A stretch of 64,000 nucleotides of DNA from Streptococcus sp. LQJ-218. GTDB lineage: Bacteria > Bacillota > Bacilli > Lactobacillales > Streptococcaceae. The translations under genes were made by a program, and so were the position numbers. Under the pieces are notes generated by a model. It saw only the letters and a program-made list of their open reading frames with translations. It was not told the origin of the DNA and searched no databases. Positions within the stretch are counted from its first letter, which is position 1. Each line of letters opens with the position of its first letter. This document shows positions 28,499 to 39,475 of this stretch, in pieces. The DNA is taken from assembly GCF_003428885.1 (NCBI RefSeq), contig NZ_QQRU01000009.1, positions 1 through 64,000 of the forward strand. Direction: 5' to 3'.

Positions 28499-29131
28499 TT
28501 AAGCATTTTGCCAATTCTCTTGGTCTTCTTTAAAGCGTTTTAGAAGGTCGAGCCCTTCTGGCGTGATGTAACCTTCTTCTTGGGCTAAATGGATAAGCTC
28601 GCTGTAGTTCGAAAGTGTCACAAGTTTGACACCAGCATCTGCAAAGTTCTTGTCTGCTTTTGGCAATTGGTAACTGAAAATCGCTACAACTCCAAGCACA
28701 TCTGCTCCTTCTCGCTTAGCTGCGGCTACGGCTTCAAGAACAGAACCACCAGTTGAAATCAAATCTTCAACAACGACCATCTTTTGTCCTTGGGCTACAC
28801 GGCCTTCGATTTGATTACCAGCACCGTGGTCTTTTGGTTTGCTACGGATGTAGGCAAATGGCAAGTTCATCTTGTCAGCAATAATAGCTCCGTGAGGAAT
28901 CCCTGCTGTTGCAGTTCCTGCAATCACTTCAACCTCAGGAAAGGCTTCTTTGATAGCTTCCACAAAGCCATTTTCAATTAAGGTACGAGTTTCTGGATAG
29001 GCAAGCGTCACACGGTTATCTGTGTAAATGGGTGACTTGATACCAGATGCCCAAGTGAAAGGCTCCTCTGGTTTGAGGTAAACGGCTTGAATTTTCAAGA
29101 GGTGGCTAGCAATATCTTTAGCAAGTGTCAT
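28499..29131 (-). CDS. pyrE: Orotate phosphoribosyltransferase
   Basis: Joins orotate and PRPP to make OMP in de novo pyrimidine synthesis. 210 residues, normal for the family. The N-terminal [24 protein letters not shown] region binds orotate (split as [18 protein letters not shown]), [10 protein letters not shown] is the catalytic loop (about 93-102), and the PRPP loop is [15 protein letters not shown] (about 119-133). It follows pyrF by 40 bases and shares its PyrR-controlled promoter. Confidence 0.95.
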   Translation of the reverse strand: MTLAKDIASHLLKIQAVYLKPEEPFTWASGIKSPIYTDNRVTLAYPETRTLIENGFVEAIKEAFPEVEVIAGTATAGIPHGAIIADKMNLPFAYIRSKPKDHGAGNQIEGRVAQGQKMVVVEDLISTGGSVLEAVAAAKREGADVLGVVAIFSYQLPKADKNFADAGVKLVTLSNYSELIHLAQEEGYITPEGLDLLKRFKEDQENWQNA

Positions 29132-29170
29132 GGTCTTCTCCTTTTGTTTTTCTAATCTATTTCTTTAATT

Positions 29171-29866
29171 CTAGTCTTGGTTCCATTCATCCTTGATAGC
29201 ATGATAAGCTGCAACAGGATACTCAGCCTGGGTAATGGGACGTCCCACTACGATATAGTCACTACCAATTTGATAGGCATCAACAGGTGTCATGACGCGT
29301 TTTTGATCTCCTACTGCAGCACCTGCAGGACGAATGCCCGGTGTCAAACAGATAAAATCTGGATTGGTGGCCTGCTTGATGACTTGTACTTCCTGAGCCG
29401 AGCAAACGACTCCATCTAGACCAGCTTCAGCTGTCTTCTTGGCATAATGAATCACAGATTCTTGCAGGCTGGTTTGGATATTTTGAAACTCCTGCATCTG
29501 AGCTTCTGATGTTGATGTGAGCTGAGTGACTGCGATCAATTTTGCTTGATTTCCAAGACCTTCACGCGCAGCCTTCATCATCTCTACACCCCCAGCCGCA
29601 TGAACATTGGTCATATCCACACCAAGCTGAGATAGAACCTTCATAGCTGATTTGACTGTATTAGGAATGTCATGCAACTTGAGATCCAAAAAGACACTGT
29701 GCCCTAATGATTTCAAATAGCTGACAACTTCAGGTCCTACAGCATAGTAGATCTCCATTCCTACTTTGACATAAAGCTTTTCATCTGCTGGAAATAGGGC
29801 TAAAAACTCCTTGGCTTCCTCAAAACTTGGAAAATCCAGAGCTATGACCGGGCGACTTTCACGCAT
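29171..29866 (-). CDS. pyrF: Orotidine 5'-phosphate decarboxylase
   Basis: Decarboxylates OMP to UMP, the step after PyrE. 231 residues. The active-site KxxxD motif is in [13 protein letters not shown] (about 59-71), with [12 protein letters not shown] at the N-terminus and [19 protein letters not shown] (about 182-200) closing over phosphate. AAAGGAGAA precedes the ATG. It is the first gene after an attenuator containing a PyrR site. Confidence 0.95.
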   Translation of the reverse strand: MRESRPVIALDFPSFEEAKEFLALFPADEKLYVKVGMEIYYAVGPEVVSYLKSLGHSVFLDLKLHDIPNTVKSAMKVLSQLGVDMTNVHAAGGVEMMKAAREGLGNQAKLIAVTQLTSTSEAQMQEFQNIQTSLQESVIHYAKKTAEAGLDGVVCSAQEVQVIKQATNPDFICLTPGIRPAGAAVGDQKRVMTPVDAYQIGSDYIVVGRPITQAEYPVAAYHAIKDEWNQD

Positions 29867-29918
29867 GTGTTTCTCCTTTTATCTTTCTTATCAGTCCAGC
29901 TTCCTTCAAAATAACTAC

Positions 29919-30007
29919 AAAAAAAGGAACCTGCCAACAGCAAGGTTCCACGAAAAATGGGTAGTCTCCACCCTTTCACCGTCTAACCTTAGCTGCCTCT
30001 CTGGACT
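29919..30007 (-). promoter_or_regulatory. PyrR-type transcription attenuator of pyrFE
   Basis: The minus-strand leader contains AGTCCAGAGAGGC (30007-29995), matching the PyrR RNA-binding consensus ARUCCAGAGAGGYU, then a terminator hairpin GGAACCT/AGGTTCC (29949-29926) followed by T7. With UMP-bound PyrR the anti-antiterminator forms and transcription stops before pyrF. Confidence 0.88.
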
Positions 30008-30026
30008 GCTTTAAAGGTTTTTTACT

Positions 30027-30055
30027 ATTCTATTATTTCTACTAGCACTTGTCAA
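30027..30055 (-). promoter_or_regulatory. pyrFE promoter
   Basis: TTGACA (30055-30050), 17-nt spacer, TAGAAT (30032-30027), directly upstream of the attenuator. Confidence 0.8.
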
Positions 30056-30098
30056 GTAAAAACATGGTCACTAAAGAACTATGAGAGAAGAGATAAAC

Positions 30099-31343
30099 TT
30101 AGCGACGTGATGAACGTCGGGTCGTTTGGTTTTGATTGCTCTCTTCCTCCAGCTTTTTCTTTTTCTCTTCCAGTTTATTCTGCTGTTCTTCTAGCCTTTT
30201 CTTCTCTTCCTCTTTTTGTTTCTTCTCAGCTTCCTTAGCCTCTTGTTTGGCTTTTTCCTCAGCCTCCAAAATTAATTTATCCGCCACTGTGTAACTGTAA
30301 ATTCCAACTTCCATGTCAATTACACTCGGCTCTGACAATTGAGGCTTAATCTTACTATAATAAGGCAATTTCTTGCTCATTTCAGACAGGGGAACCAAGA
30401 CTTCGTCCGAATCATTCATGGTCAATCGAATTAAATCTGAAGTCACATTGCTTGGGGCTAATTCCACCTTTTGGATAGCCGCCTTGAGTTCTGGACTAAT
30501 TTGAGAAAGCTCTGAGGTAAAGGTCTTGATTTGTTCGCTGTCATTAAAGAGAACGGATATATAAGTTTCTGGCAGACTCACCAAACTTACCGCACTGGTC
30601 TCAAGCTGACCACTGGAAAGAATAGGATAATGATTTTCTCCAGAAACATAGTAGGCGACTATATCGTATTCCTTGACCTTGATAGTAAACTTGGTTGGAA
30701 AATGATAGACAAGCTGAGCTGATTCAACCCAATAGTTAGACTTGATCTGCTCTTCATATTTTGCCTTATCTAGCAGAAGGCTAATCGTATAATCCGAATC
30801 CTGAATACCTGAAGCCTGTCGAATATCATCAGCTGTAGTTTGCACTGCTCCCTCAACTTGAATATCCTTCATGGTCGCATAAGGACTGAGCAAGTAGGCA
30901 GAGACAATCAATAAAATCAGACTGATAAACAAAATCGAGATAGCCCTCCAGATATGAACTACTGGAATTTTTGGTTTAGCCGGTTCCTTCTTTGCAGGCT
31001 TTTTCTCAATTTTTTTATCCTGTTTCTTTGGTTCTTTGGACTTTGGCTCTTCTTTGGCTACTTCATTTTTGGCGTCTTCTGACTCTTCTACTTTTTCTTC
31101 AGAGTCTTCCTTAGCTGATTCTGAGTCTTTTGGATCAGATTCACTCTCTTGCTCCTCAGTTGCATCTGACTTTTCAGATTTTGAAGCCATTCGAGCTTGT
31201 CTTTCCTTTTCCTTCTCCTCAGCTAGGGCCGCCTCTTCTTCAGCCTTCTTTTTTAGATATTCTTGGTTTCGTTTCTGCCATTCTGATAACTCTTTAAATT
31301 CTTCGAGGATTTCTTTGTCCTCATTTTTCTTATCTTTTGACAT
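30099..31343 (-). CDS. divIB: Cell division protein DivIB/FtsQ
   Basis: Divisome protein that bridges early and late cell-division proteins with FtsL and DivIC. 414 residues: a long charged cytoplasmic N-terminus (about 1-130, rich in Lys/Glu and coiled-coil-like), one membrane helix (IWRAISILFISLILLIVSAY, about 132-151), a POTRA domain beginning MKDIQVEGAVQTT, then the beta domain, and a very basic/acidic Gln-rich tail ending RRSSRR. It is the last gene of murD-murG-divIB, nine bases after murG. Confidence 0.92.
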   Translation of the reverse strand: MSKDKKNEDKEILEEFKELSEWQKRNQEYLKKKAEEEAALAEEKEKERQARMASKSEKSDATEEQESESDPKDSESAKEDSEEKVEESEDAKNEVAKEEPKSKEPKKQDKKIEKKPAKKEPAKPKIPVVHIWRAISILFISLILLIVSAYLLSPYATMKDIQVEGAVQTTADDIRQASGIQDSDYTISLLLDKAKYEEQIKSNYWVESAQLVYHFPTKFTIKVKEYDIVAYYVSGENHYPILSSGQLETSAVSLVSLPETYISVLFNDSEQIKTFTSELSQISPELKAAIQKVELAPSNVTSDLIRLTMNDSDEVLVPLSEMSKKLPYYSKIKPQLSEPSVIDMEVGIYSYTVADKLILEAEEKAKQEAKEAEKKQKEEEKKRLEEQQNKLEEKKKKLEEESNQNQTTRRSSRR

Positions 31344-31352
31344 TTACTTTCC

Positions 31353-32411
31353 TTATGATAAATCTTTTTTCAATAATTGATAAAAATCTGCTAGAGATTT
31401 CAATTCCTTGGAAGCCTTCATGTTAGTCTGGTAGTCTTCCTTGTGACTTAGTAAGTGAGAAAGCTTCTCTTCCAAACTATCCAAGGTCAAATCACTTTCT
31501 TGAAGCTCTTGTGCATAGCCTTTTTTTACAAAGTAAGCCGCATTTTCAATCTGGTCACCACGACTAGCTTCACGCCCAAGCGGTACAATGACATATAATT
31601 TTGCCATGGCCAAGAGCTCAAAAATCGTATTGGCGCCACCTCGTGTTACAACAATATCAGCCAATTCCATCAAGGGTTGATAGAGTTTGGTCACATAGTC
31701 AACACGAAAAAGATTTTGGCTCAACTCGTTCAGGCTAGAATCTCCAGTTAGATTGATAATATTGTAGTGTTCTGTCAGCTCTTTCTTATGGTCTGTCACC
31801 AATTGGTTAAAGACACGAGCGCCCGCAGAACCACCGACAAACAATATAGTTGGCAATTGGGGATTAAAGTGGGTTTGAATATCTACCAATTCATCGGGTT
31901 CTGAATTTTTTTGATCTGAAACCTTGGTCACTGCTCCCACATGCTCGACCTTAGACAAACTTGAAGGTTGCTCAAAGGTTGAATACATCTTGGTCGCAAA
32001 TTTATAAGCGATTTTATTTGCCAAGCCCATTGACAGGTCAGATTCGTGAATAAAGACAGGCACTCCTGACACACGTGCTGCGATAACAGGCGGCACAGAG
32101 ACAAAGCCTCCCTTTGAAAAAAGTGCTTGTGGACGAAGTCGCAACATGATAAAGAGCGATTGGACAATTCCCCATCCAACTTTAAAGACGTCCAGCATAT
32201 TTTGCCAAGAGAAATAACGACGCAATTTTCCAGTCGCAATAGAGTGGAAGGTGATATCTAGACCTGACTTGAGGATTTCTTGGTGTTCGATACCACGCTT
32301 GTCTCCTATATAGTGGACTTCCCAGCCATCTTCGATAAACTTAGGCATCAACAAAAGGTTGAGGGTGACATGTCCAACCGTCCCCCCACCTGTAAAAACA
32401 ATTTTTTTCAT
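31353..32411 (-). CDS. murG: UDP-GlcNAc:undecaprenyl-PP-MurNAc-pentapeptide transferase MurG
   Basis: Adds GlcNAc to lipid I to form lipid II on the inner membrane face. 352 residues, GT28 family. The N-terminal [10 protein letters not shown] (about 6-15) and the second G loop [10 protein letters not shown] (about 193-202), plus [14 protein letters not shown] (UDP-GlcNAc site, about 257-270), are conserved. It follows murD by one base, so the two are translationally linked. Confidence 0.95.
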   Translation of the reverse strand: MKKIVFTGGGTVGHVTLNLLLMPKFIEDGWEVHYIGDKRGIEHQEILKSGLDITFHSIATGKLRRYFSWQNMLDVFKVGWGIVQSLFIMLRLRPQALFSKGGFVSVPPVIAARVSGVPVFIHESDLSMGLANKIAYKFATKMYSTFEQPSSLSKVEHVGAVTKVSDQKNSEPDELVDIQTHFNPQLPTILFVGGSAGARVFNQLVTDHKKELTEHYNIINLTGDSSLNELSQNLFRVDYVTKLYQPLMELADIVVTRGGANTIFELLAMAKLYVIVPLGREASRGDQIENAAYFVKKGYAQELQESDLTLDSLEEKLSHLLSHKEDYQTNMKASKELKSLADFYQLLKKDLS

Positions 32412-32412
32412 A

Positions 32413-33765
32413 TTATTCCTTTAACTCCGCTACTGTGTCGATAAAGAGGTCGCCACGTACTTCAAAGTTAGCATACATATCCCAGCTAGCATTAGCAGGA
32501 CTGAGGAGGACCACATCTCCTTGAGTCGCAAGCTCGTAGGCTTTGCGGGTTGCATCAGCAATATCAGTCGCATCCACATATGCCACACCAGCCTTGTCTG
32601 CTGCTCGTTTGACACGTTCTGCTGACTGACCCAGGATGACCATTTTCTTGAGTCCAGTAATATCTGGAACCAGTTCGTCAAACTCATTACCACGGTCTAA
32701 ACCACCTGCAATCAAAATGACCTTGCTGTTGTCAAATCCTGACAAGGCTTTTTGAGTAGCCAAGATATTGGTTGACTTGCTATCATTATAGAATTTGACA
32801 CCCTGAATTTCATCCACAAACTGGAGACGGTGTTTGACACCACCAAAGGCTGAAAGAGTTTCTTTAATGGTTTGGTTATCCACACCACGAAGCTTGGCTA
32901 CAGCAATAGTCGCAAGGGCATTTTCTACATTGTGGCTACCTGGAACTCCGATTTCGCTAGCTGCCATGACAACTTCCCCACGGAAGTAAAGTTGACCATC
33001 TTCCAGATAAGCTCCATCAACCTTTTCAAGTGTTGAGAATGGTACAACGGTAGCTTGTGTTTTAGTAGCCAACTCTTTTGCCAAGTCTTGGTTAAAGTTC
33101 AAGACAAGGAAATCAGCCGCTGTCATCTTGTTCTGGATATTCCACTTGGCTGCTACATATTCCTCAAAAGAACCATGATAATCGATATGAGTTGGCATGA
33201 GGTTGGTAATAACTGCAATCTCTGGATGGAATTCTTGAACACCCATGAGTTGGAAAGAAGAAAGTTCCATGACAAGCGTATCCTTATCTGTCGCAGTTTG
33301 AGCCACTTGACTGGCAGGATAGCCAATATTTCCTGATAGGAGACCATGTTGGCCAGCAGCAGTCAAAACTTCCCCAATCATGGTCGTTGTAGTTGTTTTA
33401 CCGTTCGAACCAGTAATACCAACAATCGGTGCTTCTGAAATCAAGTAAGCCAATTCCACCTCAGTCAAGACCGGAATTCCCTTTGTCAAAGCCTTTTCAA
33501 TCATGGGATTGCTGTAGGGAATGCCTGGATTTTTCACCATAAGGGCAAACTCTTCATCCAGGAGTTCCAAAGGATGGCCACCTGTGATAACCTTGATCCC
33601 TTCTTCCAGCAAACTTTGCGCAGCTGGATTGTCCTCGAATGGTTTCCCATCATTTACCGTCACAATAGCACCTAGCTTGTCCAACAAACGAGCTGCAGAT
33701 TCACCAGACTTGGCCAAACCTAAAACAAGGACTTTCTTATTTTTAAATTGATCTATTACTTTCAT
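32413..33765 (-). CDS. murD: UDP-MurNAc-L-alanine:D-glutamate ligase MurD
   Basis: Adds D-Glu to the peptidoglycan precursor. 450 residues. The N-terminal Rossmann domain begins [18 protein letters not shown]; the ATP-binding P-loop is [15 protein letters not shown] (about 114-128); the Mur ligase central and C-terminal motifs NDSKSTN and [11 protein letters not shown] are present. It is the first gene of the murD-murG-divIB operon, downstream of a BOX element. Confidence 0.95.
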   Translation of the reverse strand: MKVIDQFKNKKVLVLGLAKSGESAARLLDKLGAIVTVNDGKPFEDNPAAQSLLEEGIKVITGGHPLELLDEEFALMVKNPGIPYSNPMIEKALTKGIPVLTEVELAYLISEAPIVGITGSNGKTTTTTMIGEVLTAAGQHGLLSGNIGYPASQVAQTATDKDTLVMELSSFQLMGVQEFHPEIAVITNLMPTHIDYHGSFEEYVAAKWNIQNKMTAADFLVLNFNQDLAKELATKTQATVVPFSTLEKVDGAYLEDGQLYFRGEVVMAASEIGVPGSHNVENALATIAVAKLRGVDNQTIKETLSAFGGVKHRLQFVDEIQGVKFYNDSKSTNILATQKALSGFDNSKVILIAGGLDRGNEFDELVPDITGLKKMVILGQSAERVKRAADKAGVAYVDATDIADATRKAYELATQGDVVLLSPANASWDMYANFEVRGDLFIDTVAELKE

Positions 33766-33856
33766 GTCTCGAACTCCATTTCTACTCTTACTATTTTACC
33801 ATTTTTATGGAAATAAAAAAGCCACAAAGTGTGTTTGTGACTCTTTCTTCTAACTG

Positions 33857-34006
33857 ATACTCTTCGAAAATCTCTTCAAACCACGTCAGCTTCGCCTTGC
33901 CGTATAGATGTTACTGACTTCGTCAGTTCTATCCACAACCTCAAAGCAATGCTTTGAGCAACCTGCGGCTAGCTTCCTAGTTTGCTTTTTGATTTTCATT
34001 GAGTAT
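33857..34006. repeat. BOX element (150 bp)
   Basis: Starts ATACTCTTCGAAAATCTC and ends TTTTCATTGAGTAT, with the CGCCTTGCCGTA core of boxA and the internal dyads TTACTGACTTCGTCAGTT and CAAAGCAATGCTTTG. It lies between murD and the ABC transporter ATPase. Confidence 0.9.
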
Positions 34007-34019
34007 GAATCTTACCATA

Positions 34020-34661
34020 TCATCTATGTGATAAATCGGTAACTCGAATAACTTGGTCCACTTGCTCCCAAATCAGAGGATTGTGGGTCGCAATAATAAT
34101 GGTCCGATTCGGATTTTTTAAAGATTCTAGGATAGAAAGTAATTCCTCAGAGTTTTTGGGGTCTAGTGAAGCGGTTGGTTCATCTGCCAGAATCAAAGGT
34201 GGATCCTTTAAAATTATCTTCGCTAGTGCAACACGTTGTGCTTCTCCTCCTGATAATTCAAAGATAGGTTGCTTTAAATCTAAATAAGAGAGGTTAACAC
34301 AGTTTAGAGCTTGTTTCATCAAAGAGATTTTCTCTTTTTCTTTCAACTTTTTACCAACTAAACCCAGATTGAGATTCTCTTTGACGGTTTGGCTTTCAAT
34401 TAAGCCAAAATCTTGAAATAAGTATCCCAAGTAATCTCTAAAGAAAACAGAAGGCTTGATGTCCTTAAGAAAAGTACCATCATAGATGATTTGTCCTTTG
34501 TCATATGGCTCTAATCGTCCAATCATATTCAAGAGTGTTGTCTTACCACAGCCACTTGTACCGATTAAGGCATAAATTTTCCCACCTTCAAAATGAAGAT
34601 TCGTATCTGAAAATAGCTGACGGCTTCCAAATTTTTTAGATATATTCTTTAGTTCAATCAT
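34020..34661 (-). CDS. ABC transporter ATPase, lactococcin-972-type exporter family
   Basis: 213 residues. Walker A GTSGCGKTT (about 33-41), signature LSGGEAQRVALAK (about 137), Walker B LILADEPTASLDP and switch ATHNP are intact. Sequence type and partner place it with the ATPases of lactococcin-972-like bacteriocin export/immunity transporters. It starts one base after the membrane subunit ends. Because that partner gene is frameshifted, the exporter is probably not functional in this phase. Confidence 0.82.
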   Translation of the reverse strand: MIELKNISKKFGSRQLFSDTNLHFEGGKIYALIGTSGCGKTTLLNMIGRLEPYDKGQIIYDGTFLKDIKPSVFFRDYLGYLFQDFGLIESQTVKENLNLGLVGKKLKEKEKISLMKQALNCVNLSYLDLKQPIFELSGGEAQRVALAKIILKDPPLILADEPTASLDPKNSEELLSILESLKNPNRTIIIATHNPLIWEQVDQVIRVTDLSHR

Positions 34662-34662
34662 C

Positions 34663-36683
34663 CTATTTTCCTTTCATAATTGTCATAGAAACACGAGATT
34701 CTTTCTGCGCTTGACGGTAGAGAGTCAGTATAGCACTAACGAGGAAGATCGATAAAGTTACCAATCCAATCACCACATCCCGACTACGCCAAATAAAGAG
34801 ACTAGCACCAAATACAAAACTGGCAAATTGACTAACCATATACTGAGCATGTGTTTCAAAAAATCGTAAACCTGAAATTCGTTTAATCAAAATCTCACGA
34901 CGGAATTGTTCAAAATAAAGAAGATTGACAGAATAAAAGAGAAGCAAAGAACTCGCGATTCCAATAATAGCTCCTAAAATAAGGGTTAGAGTTTCTGTTT
35001 GAACCTCATAGTAACGTGCGAGGTAAACACTTCGTCCCTCCTTGAGGTAGGAGACTTGATCATAAATTCCTGCATTTTTCAAGAGTTTAATCCCATCTTC
35101 ATATCCTTTGACAAAGATATTCTTACCAGCATTGATAGACCAACTAGATAGGGATGTAAAACTATCACCTGTAGAGGTCGGCGTGAATACAACTAAAATC
35201 GGATCAGTCAAATACTGAGTGGGTACGGGATTCTCACCGTTATTATAAACAAACCGCTTTTCTCCAGTTGGAAGATAACTAACAATCGCTCTCATTTCAT
35301 ACTCTAAAGGAGCACTTGCCTCCTCACCAGATTTTCCATAATCACTCAATCTTTCTTCAAAAGCTTTCTTAAGTTCTGCTTCCTGTGAACGAAGAGATTC
35401 TGGTAATAAGAGTACAAATTCCCATTTTTGAAGATGGGCTAGTTTCTGTCTAGTCTCACCATTTACAGATACATTTTCCTTGTCCAAATAACTTGGACTG
35501 ACATAGAGAACATTAGCATCTGGACTATAGGTATCCGGTGTCTCTCCCTGTTCATTTTTTCCTTGTGGATTGGCAAAATGTAAGAGATTATCCTTTACAA
35601 ATAGAGCCTGTTCTTCTTCGATTGCTTCCTTGGCAAAGGCATACCACTTGCTCTGATTTTCCGCATTTTTTCTTCTATCACCGAGCCCAAAGGAAATCTG
35701 GTAATAATCTGCTCGATCTTCCCAAGCTTGCTTGGATAGCTGGAGTTCCTGTAAACGCTGGTAAGAAGTCAAGCCAGTCTTGACTGCATAACCTACTGTA
35801 AAGACAGCAACCAACTGACATAGCAAGGTCAAGGTCATCAAACGTTTGAGGGGCAAACGTCCTTTTAACACAGGAACCAAAGCCTTGTAGCTCAAGCTCA
35901 TCAAATAGAGCAGGCTCAGTACGAGCGAAATTCCCAATAAAAAGAGAAGATAAAGCCCCACTCCGATACTAAAGGTTGCTAAAAGAACGGGATAAAAGAG
36001 TCCTTGGCCGAGGAGGACAGCACCTCCCACTATAAGGGATCCCCCCCAGCTAAGCAAAGCCACTTGACGTCATCGTATAAGGCGCTTCCTATAATAGACA
36101 AGAGAGTCTGTCCTGAAAAGAGCTGAATCCCTGCAGCCCGCATCTCCTTAATCCGAGTGATAATCACTAAAGCAAAGAAAGCTAATCCAAATATAGCTAA
36201 ACTAATCAACAACAACGGATTTAAAGCAATCCAAAAAGCTAAAAGATACGGAGGAGTTTTGCGGTCTGCAATCGCTTTATAACCTAAATCATCTAATTTT
36301 GCAGCTAATTTTTCCTTGGTCAATGAACCAGATAAGAGAAGGTAGCTATTGAGAGGATCGCTCCGTTCTCGGCTTTCTTGGCTGGCCGCTTGAAACTCTT
36401 TTGGCAAGCCTCCCTGACCATAGATCGCATAGGTGAAGTTGGTCCTTCCATCCTTACTCGGCTCTACTATCCGTCTAGCAATCAAACTCTGCTCCGAGCT
36501 TGCAAACTTCTCCAACTCTCGCTCAAACTCCTCACGAGTCGGCTCTTGTGCCCCATTTTTAAAACGTAGCAGGGTAACGGAGTCATAACTAGTATAGAGA
36601 TACTGAGGGGCACGTAAGATAATAATCCAAATGAAGAAGCAACTGAGAAAAATAGTAGACAAGCAAATAAATAGTTTCTTCAT
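34663..36683 (-). pseudogene. Bacteriocin-associated membrane protein (TIGR01654-like), frameshifted in a G7 tract
   Basis: Two overlapping frames make one protein. The first (36683 to 36030, 217 aa) has an N-terminal membrane helix, an extracellular domain and another helix pair, then ends GGDPL-stop. The second (GTG at 36063 to 34663, 466 aa) continues SWGGSLIVGGAVLLGQGL with further helices. The frames meet in GGGGGGG (plus-strand C7, 36041-36047); one extra G would fuse them into about 670 residues, the usual length for bacteriocin-associated seven-TM immunity proteins. This could be a pseudogene, phase variation or a sequencing error. Confidence 0.78.
36041..36047 (-). repeat. Homopolymeric G7 tract at the frameshift
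   Basis: Plus-strand CCCCCCC. Adding one base changes the upstream frame into the downstream frame exactly, giving KWLCLAGGGSLIVGG. Confidence 0.85.
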
Positions 36684-36794
36684 AGTAGACTCCTTGTATA
36701 AGAGAATAACTCTATATAAAAAGTTTTTTCTTTTATAAATCCTTAGAATTATTTCCCTAGTTTAATCCATCACACCCTGAGCAACAAGACAATA

Positions 36795-36942
36795 ATACTC
36801 TTCAAAAATCTCTTCAAACCTCGTCAACGTCGCCTTGCCGTAGATAAGACTGACTTCGTCAGTTCTATCTACAACCTCAAAGCAGAGCTTTGAGCAACCT
36901 GCGGCTAGTTTCCTAGTTTGCTCTTTGATTTTCATTGAGTAT
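36795..36942. repeat. BOX element (148 bp)
   Basis: Same ends and core as the element at 33857. The two BOX copies flank the bacteriocin-type ABC transporter genes. The 515-bp gap 36684-37198 contains this element, a cre-like site and the DUF3165 terminator; I see no bacteriocin precursor ORF. Confidence 0.9.
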
Positions 36943-36963
36943 CAATTTAATCCTTTCTTATTT

Positions 36964-36977
36964 TGAAAACGGTTTCT
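36964..36977. promoter_or_regulatory. cre-like sequence in the 515-bp gap
   Basis: TGAAAACGGTTTCT fits most cre positions. It lies about 280 nt upstream of the transporter gene and downstream of DUF3165, so its target is unclear. Confidence 0.35.
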
Positions 36978-37172
36978 TATAACTTAAGTATATCACTTTC
37001 TATATAATTTATCAACATATTTTAGCAAAATATTATTAGTAATAGAATTTTACAGTTCCCTTAGAAATAGATGTCGGAAAAGAATTTTATTCCAGTTTTC
37101 CCCTTCATATTATTCAAGCAAAAGAGATGATGTTATAGTAAAAGGCAATTTAAACTATTATAAAATTTCTAC

Positions 37173-37200
37173 AAAAAAAGAGAGCCGAAACTCTCTTTTT
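37173..37200. terminator. Terminator of the typA-DUF3165 unit
   Basis: AAAGAGAG/CTCTCTTT stem with a CCGAAA loop and A/T tracts on both sides. Confidence 0.75.
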
Positions 37201-37453
37201 ATCTTCTTTTACTTTTATGGACCGACATGAGGGTAATATCTCGCAAGCTAAAGTATGCTAAGAAGAGCATGGCGATTGCGATAAAGAATTCTGTCGGTAG
37301 CTGAAGGATTTGCAGGACAGATAACATGATCAAAATCAAAAGTGCTACAAAAGCAAGGACGACAAGGACGATATTAACTGTCCCTTTAATGCTTTCTGGT
37401 GTCGCAAATACATAGAGTAGCAATAAGAGGAGTCCTATGATTAAATAAACCAT
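37199..37453 (-). CDS. DUF3165 family small membrane protein
   Basis: 84 residues with three hydrophobic segments (VYLIIGLLLLLLYVFA, VNIVLVVLAFVALLILIML, FFIAIAMLFLAYFSL) and a basic tail HKSKRR. It matches the DUF3165 pattern known from streptococci, of unknown function. It begins 19 bases after typA and shares its transcript. Confidence 0.75.
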   Translation of the reverse strand: MVYLIIGLLLLLLYVFATPESIKGTVNIVLVVLAFVALLILIMLSVLQILQLPTEFFIAIAMLFLAYFSLRDITLMSVHKSKRR

Positions 37454-37472
37454 CTTTATCTCTTTCTAGCTC

Positions 37473-39314
37473 TTATTCGGCTGATTTTTTCTTCTTGTTA
37501 GCTTTCTCACGCTCTGCCTTGTTAAGGATTTGTTTACGCAAACGGATAGACTCAGGCGTCACTTCCATGTACTCATCGTCGTTCAAGAACTCAAGAGACT
37601 CTTCAAGTGTCAAGATACGAGGTGTCTTGATAACAGCTGTTTGGTCCTTAGTAGCTGAACGAACGTTAGTCATTTGTTTCGCCTTAGTGATATTAACTGT
37701 CAAGTCATTTTCACGAGAGTTTTCACCGATAATCATTCCTTCGTAAACCTCAGTACCTGGGTTGACAAAGATCGTACCACGTTCTTCGATAGACATGATT
37801 GAGTAAGTTGTAGCCTTACCAGCATCAATAGAAACAAGGGCACCACGGTGACGTCCACCAATTTCACCTGCAATCAATGGCAAGTATTGATCGAAAGTAT
37901 GGTTCATGATACCGTAACCACGAGTCATTGACAAGAACTCAGTTGAGTATCCGATCAAACCACGCGCTGGCACAAGGAAGACCAAGCGAGTTTGACCATT
38001 ACCAGTTGAAATCATATCCAACATTTCACCCTTACGTTCAGAAAGGCTTTGGATAACAGATCCTTGGTATTCTTCTGGAGTGTCGATTTGAACACGTTCA
38101 AATGGCTCACATTTCACACCGTCAATTTCTTTTACGATAACTTCTGGACGAGATACTTGAAGTTCATAACCCTCACGACGCATTGTTTCGATAAGGATTG
38201 ACAAGTGCAATTCTCCACGACCTGAAACTGTCCATTTATCTGGTGAATCAGTTGGGTCAACACGAAGGGAAACGTCTGTTTGCAATTCTGCCTGCAAACG
38301 TTCTTCTACCTTACGAGAAGTCACCCATTTACCTTCTTTACCAGCAAATGGTGAGTTGTTGACCAAGAAAGTCATTTGAAGAGTTGGCTCATCGATGTGT
38401 AGGATTGGAAGAGCTTCAACTGCGTCTGTCGGAGTAATAGTTTCACCGACAAAGATATCTTCCATACCTGAAACGGCAATCAAGTCACCTGCTTTGGCTT
38501 CTTGGATTTCACGACGTTCCAAACCAAAGAAACCGAAGAGTTTTGTAACACGGAAGTTCTTGGTTGTACCATCCAATTTAGAAAGGGTAACTTGGTCACC
38601 AACTTTAACAGTACCACGGAAAACACGACCGATACCGATACGTCCAACGAAGTCGTTGTAGTCCAAAAGTGACACTTGGAACTGCAAAGGCTCATCTGAG
38701 TTATCTACTGGAGCTGGGATATGGTCGATAATCGTGTCAAAGATTGGTGCCATAGTCGCTTCTTGGTCAGCTGGATCATCTGACAATGAAGAAGTTCCGT
38801 TGATCGCTGAAGCATATACCACTGGGAAGTCAAGCTGGTCATCATCAGCACCAAGCTCGATGAAAAGTTCCAAGACTTCGTCCACTACCTCTGCTGGACG
38901 AGCTGATGGTTTGTCGATTTTGTTAACAACCACGATTGGGACAAGGTCTTGTTCCAAAGCTTTTTTCAATACGAAACGAGTCTGTGGCATGGTTCCTTCG
39001 TAGGCATCTACGACCAAGACAACACCGTCAACCATTTTCATGATACGTTCAACTTCTCCACCGAAGTCCGCGTGTCCTGGTGTGTCCATGATGTTGATAC
39101 GAGTTCCGTTGTAGGCAACGGCTGTATTTTTAGCAAGGATGGTAATTCCACGCTCTTTTTCGATATCGTTTGAGTCCATAGCACGCTCAGCCAATTCAGT
39201 ACGTGCATCAAGCGTTTCTGACTGTTTCAATAATTCGTCAACGAGGGTTGTTTTACCGTGGTCAACGTGGGCGATAATCGCAATGTTACGGATATCTTCT
39301 CTTAATTTTGTCAT
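37473..39314 (-). CDS. typA: Translational GTPase TypA/BipA
   Basis: A ribosome-associated GTPase related to EF-G that acts in stress responses and 50S assembly. 613 residues from the [13 protein letters not shown] at 39314, preceded by GAGGAAAT; an in-frame start seven codons upstream is less likely. GTPase motifs: [10 protein letters not shown] (about 13), DTPGHADFG (about 74), NKID (about 131). EF-G-like domain V and the BipA C-terminal domain follow. Confidence 0.96.
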   Translation of the reverse strand: MTKLREDIRNIAIIAHVDHGKTTLVDELLKQSETLDARTELAERAMDSNDIEKERGITILAKNTAVAYNGTRINIMDTPGHADFGGEVERIMKMVDGVVLVVDAYEGTMPQTRFVLKKALEQDLVPIVVVNKIDKPSARPAEVVDEVLELFIELGADDDQLDFPVVYASAINGTSSLSDDPADQEATMAPIFDTIIDHIPAPVDNSDEPLQFQVSLLDYNDFVGRIGIGRVFRGTVKVGDQVTLSKLDGTTKNFRVTKLFGFFGLERREIQEAKAGDLIAVSGMEDIFVGETITPTDAVEALPILHIDEPTLQMTFLVNNSPFAGKEGKWVTSRKVEERLQAELQTDVSLRVDPTDSPDKWTVSGRGELHLSILIETMRREGYELQVSRPEVIVKEIDGVKCEPFERVQIDTPEEYQGSVIQSLSERKGEMLDMISTGNGQTRLVFLVPARGLIGYSTEFLSMTRGYGIMNHTFDQYLPLIAGEIGGRHRGALVSIDAGKATTYSIMSIEERGTIFVNPGTEVYEGMIIGENSRENDLTVNITKAKQMTNVRSATKDQTAVIKTPRILTLEESLEFLNDDEYMEVTPESIRLRKQILNKAEREKANKKKKSAE

Positions 39315-39457
39315 GATTTCCTCTATAATATTCAAAATTTATTTTCTAACTGAACGATTATACCATAATTTCAGGTAAATAACATAACTCAAGCAAGTGT
39401 AAATGTTTTCACACCGCTTTTCTTTTCACGTCAAGCCTTTTCAAAGCAAGCGACTTA

Positions 39458-39466
39458 TGATAAGAT
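39458..39466 (+). promoter_or_regulatory. Extended -10 nine bases before the rsuA start
   Basis: TGATAAGAT, then AGGCACAGT and ATG. Transcription would start 1-3 nt before the ATG, so the mRNA is probably leaderless or nearly so. Confidence 0.5.
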
Positions 39467-39475
39467 AGGCACAGT

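Noticed and set aside
29881..30020. Possible T-box or other amino-acid riboswitch before pyrF
   Set aside because: The AGTCCAGAGAGGC loop is the PyrR-binding signature and no T-box core is present.
31036..31380. Plus-strand Ser-rich ORF opposite divIB
   Set aside because: Antisense of the charged divIB N-terminus; its Ser/Phe/Leu composition comes from Glu/Lys codons on the other strand.
33857..34006. Possible CRISPR or small RNA repeat
   Set aside because: Two similar blocks occur (33857, 36795), but both are BOX elements, with no regular spacers.
36684..36790. Lactococcin-972-like precursor gene upstream of the ABC transporter
   Set aside because: No ORF with signal peptide and cysteine-free class IId pattern could be read here; the gap holds a BOX and A/T-rich sequence.
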